Origin: Billgrantia lactosivorans
Lineage (GTDB): Bacteria > Pseudomonadota > Gammaproteobacteria > Pseudomonadales > Halomonadaceae
Direction of reading: 5' to 3'
Assembly (NCBI RefSeq): GCF_003254665.1
Contig: NZ_QHGY01000002.1
Coordinates: forward strand, 169,517 to 233,516
DNA length: 64,000 nucleotides
Positions 63,099-64,000 of this stretch are shown piece after piece. Below the pieces are notes generated by a model. That model had not been told where the DNA came from and ran no database searches. It saw only the letters and a program-made list of their open reading frames with translations. The position numbers and the translations under genes are program-made. How positions within the stretch are numbered: position 1 is the first letter of the stretch; every line of letters starts with the position of its first letter.

Positions 63099-64000
63099 TC
63101 GTCGTCGATGGCACGCTCAAGACGCGCCTGGCCCTGTGGCTGCTGGCCACCGTGGCCAGCCTCGGCCTGCTGTTGCTGGTCGAGGCCTACCTGAGCGCGA
63201 CCCGTGCCGCCGAGCGCGCCTACGACAGCCAGCTGGAAGCCGCCGCGCTGACGATCGCCGAGGCGGTGCAGTGGCAGGACGGCCAGCCGCTGGTCGAGAT
63301 TCCCCTGGCGGCGCTGCAGATCATTGCCACCCGCCATCAGGAGCGGGTCTTCTACGCCGTGCTCGATGCCCGGGGCGAGCCTCTCTCGGCCAACCTGGAC
63401 CTGGCCATCGAGAAGCGCTGGCGCGACGCCGCCGCGGAGCGGCCCTCCTGGCACGACGCCGACCATCGCGGGCAGCCGTGGCGGCTGCATGGCCGCGAAT
63501 TCGATTCGGCGGGGTGGGAGACCCAGGACCCGGTGCAGATCTGGGTCGGGCACACCCTGGCCGGCCGTCGCTCGCTGAGCGGCGAGCTCTTCGAGCATGC
63601 CGTGACCCGTTTCCTGGCCATGGTGCTGGTGGCGGGCCTGCTGATGTTCCTGGCCATGCGCGTGGCGCTGGCACCGATGCGGCGGCTGCGCCACCAGTTG
63701 CGTCGCCGCGCCGCCGACGACATGCGCCCGCTGGACGCGCGGGTGCCCAGGGAGCTGCAGGAGCTGGCCGAAACCCTCGACAACCTCTTTGCCCGCCAGC
63801 GCAACAGCCGCGATGCCCTGCTTCGCTACACGGCGGACGCCAGCCACCAGCTCAAGACCCCGCTGGCCGGCCTGCAGAGCGCCAGCGAGCTGGCCCTCAA
63901 GAGCGAGGACCCCAACGCCTGGCGCCGCGCCCTGGGCGAGGTGCACGACGGGGCGGCGAGAACCAGCCGGTTGGCCAACCAGCTGCTGAGCCTGGCCCGG
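63095..64000 (+). CDS. tctE: Sensor histidine kinase of the tct system, 3' end outside window
   Basis: The frame is open for 302 codons from a GTG at 63095 (GTGA overlap with tctD, GGAGG upstream) to the window edge. It shows an N-terminal helix (LALWLLATVASLGLLLLV), a periplasmic sensor (about 30-165), a second helix (about 170-190), and the phosphoacceptor motif DASHQLKTPLAGL near residue 246. The ATPase domain is cut off. TctE-type kinases sense the tricarboxylate. Confidence 0.92.
   Translation, partial: MIVVDGTLKTRLALWLLATVASLGLLLLVEAYLSATRAAERAYDSQLEAAALTIAEAVQWQDGQPLVEIPLAALQIIATRHQERVFYAVLDARGEPLSANLDLAIEKRWRDAAAERPSWHDADHRGQPWRLHGREFDSAGWETQDPVQIWVGHTLAGRRSLSGELFEHAVTRFLAMVLVAGLLMFLAMRVALAPMRRLRHQLRRRAADDMRPLDARVPRELQELAETLDNLFARQRNSRDALLRYTADASHQLKTPLAGLQSASELALKSEDPNAWRRALGEVHDGAARTSRLANQLLSLAR

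Overview
The window reads as chromosomal DNA of a high-GC, probably halophilic gammaproteobacterium; Halomonadaceae is my best guess. The grounds are the conserved housekeeping blocks (ccmA-I, smc, zipA, ligA, mnmC, argA, xseA), a Na+-pumping oxaloacetate decarboxylase, a very acidic periplasmic PRC protein and a DcaP-type porin. This is inferred from gene content; no rRNA or tRNA gene is present to confirm it.

Region 1 (1-2550) is the 3' end of oadA plus oadB. Region 2 (2579-23554) is an accessory catabolic and transport region. It holds two FCD-type GntR regulators, a DcaP porin, a 492-residue permease, a Gate-domain membrane protein, two copies of a split chromate-type (CHR) transporter, an MFS exporter, a creatininase-family hydrolase, a NIF3-like protein, an MpsC-like protein and a gamma-glutamyltransferase-like enzyme. 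At its centre is a minus-strand operon (18915 to 13745) encoding a haem-oxygenase-like diiron oxidase, an aldehyde dehydrogenase, a GlcG/HbpS-like protein, a ferredoxin reductase, a [2Fe-2S] ferredoxin and an aspartate dehydrogenase-like enzyme. The perfect palindrome TGGTATACCA, or a one-mismatch form, occurs seven times in this region, always in front of these genes and nowhere else that I noticed. A second palindrome, AATAATCGATTATT, occurs twice beside it. I read this as one regulon for taking up and oxidising an unidentified organic compound, with the diiron protein as candidate terminal oxygenase because no Rieske oxygenase is present.

Region 3 (23667-24839) has yigZ and a stand-alone UmuD/LexA-like protease-fold protein behind a perfect SOS box. 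Region 4 (24967-39832) is ccmABCDEFGHI, smc, zipA, ligA and a YheU-like gene. Region 5 (39967-52336) has a GGDEF/EAL protein with a periplasmic CxxCH motif, mnmC, a YciI protein, a PHP-domain RNase, yciO, an ion channel, a CYTH triphosphatase, a DUF47-Pit phosphate transport pair and argA.

Region 6 (52337-56790) encodes a QseE-QseG-QseF (GlrK/GlrR) system. Ahead of it is a non-coding stretch with three GlrR-like sites, an IHF-like site, a near-perfect sigma-54 promoter and a strong terminator, which is the layout of the enterobacterial glmY sRNA locus. Region 7 (56785-64000) has xseA, a PRC-barrel protein, a CsbD-like protein, the tctCBA tricarboxylate transporter and the divergent tctDE two-component system, with tctE cut by the window end.
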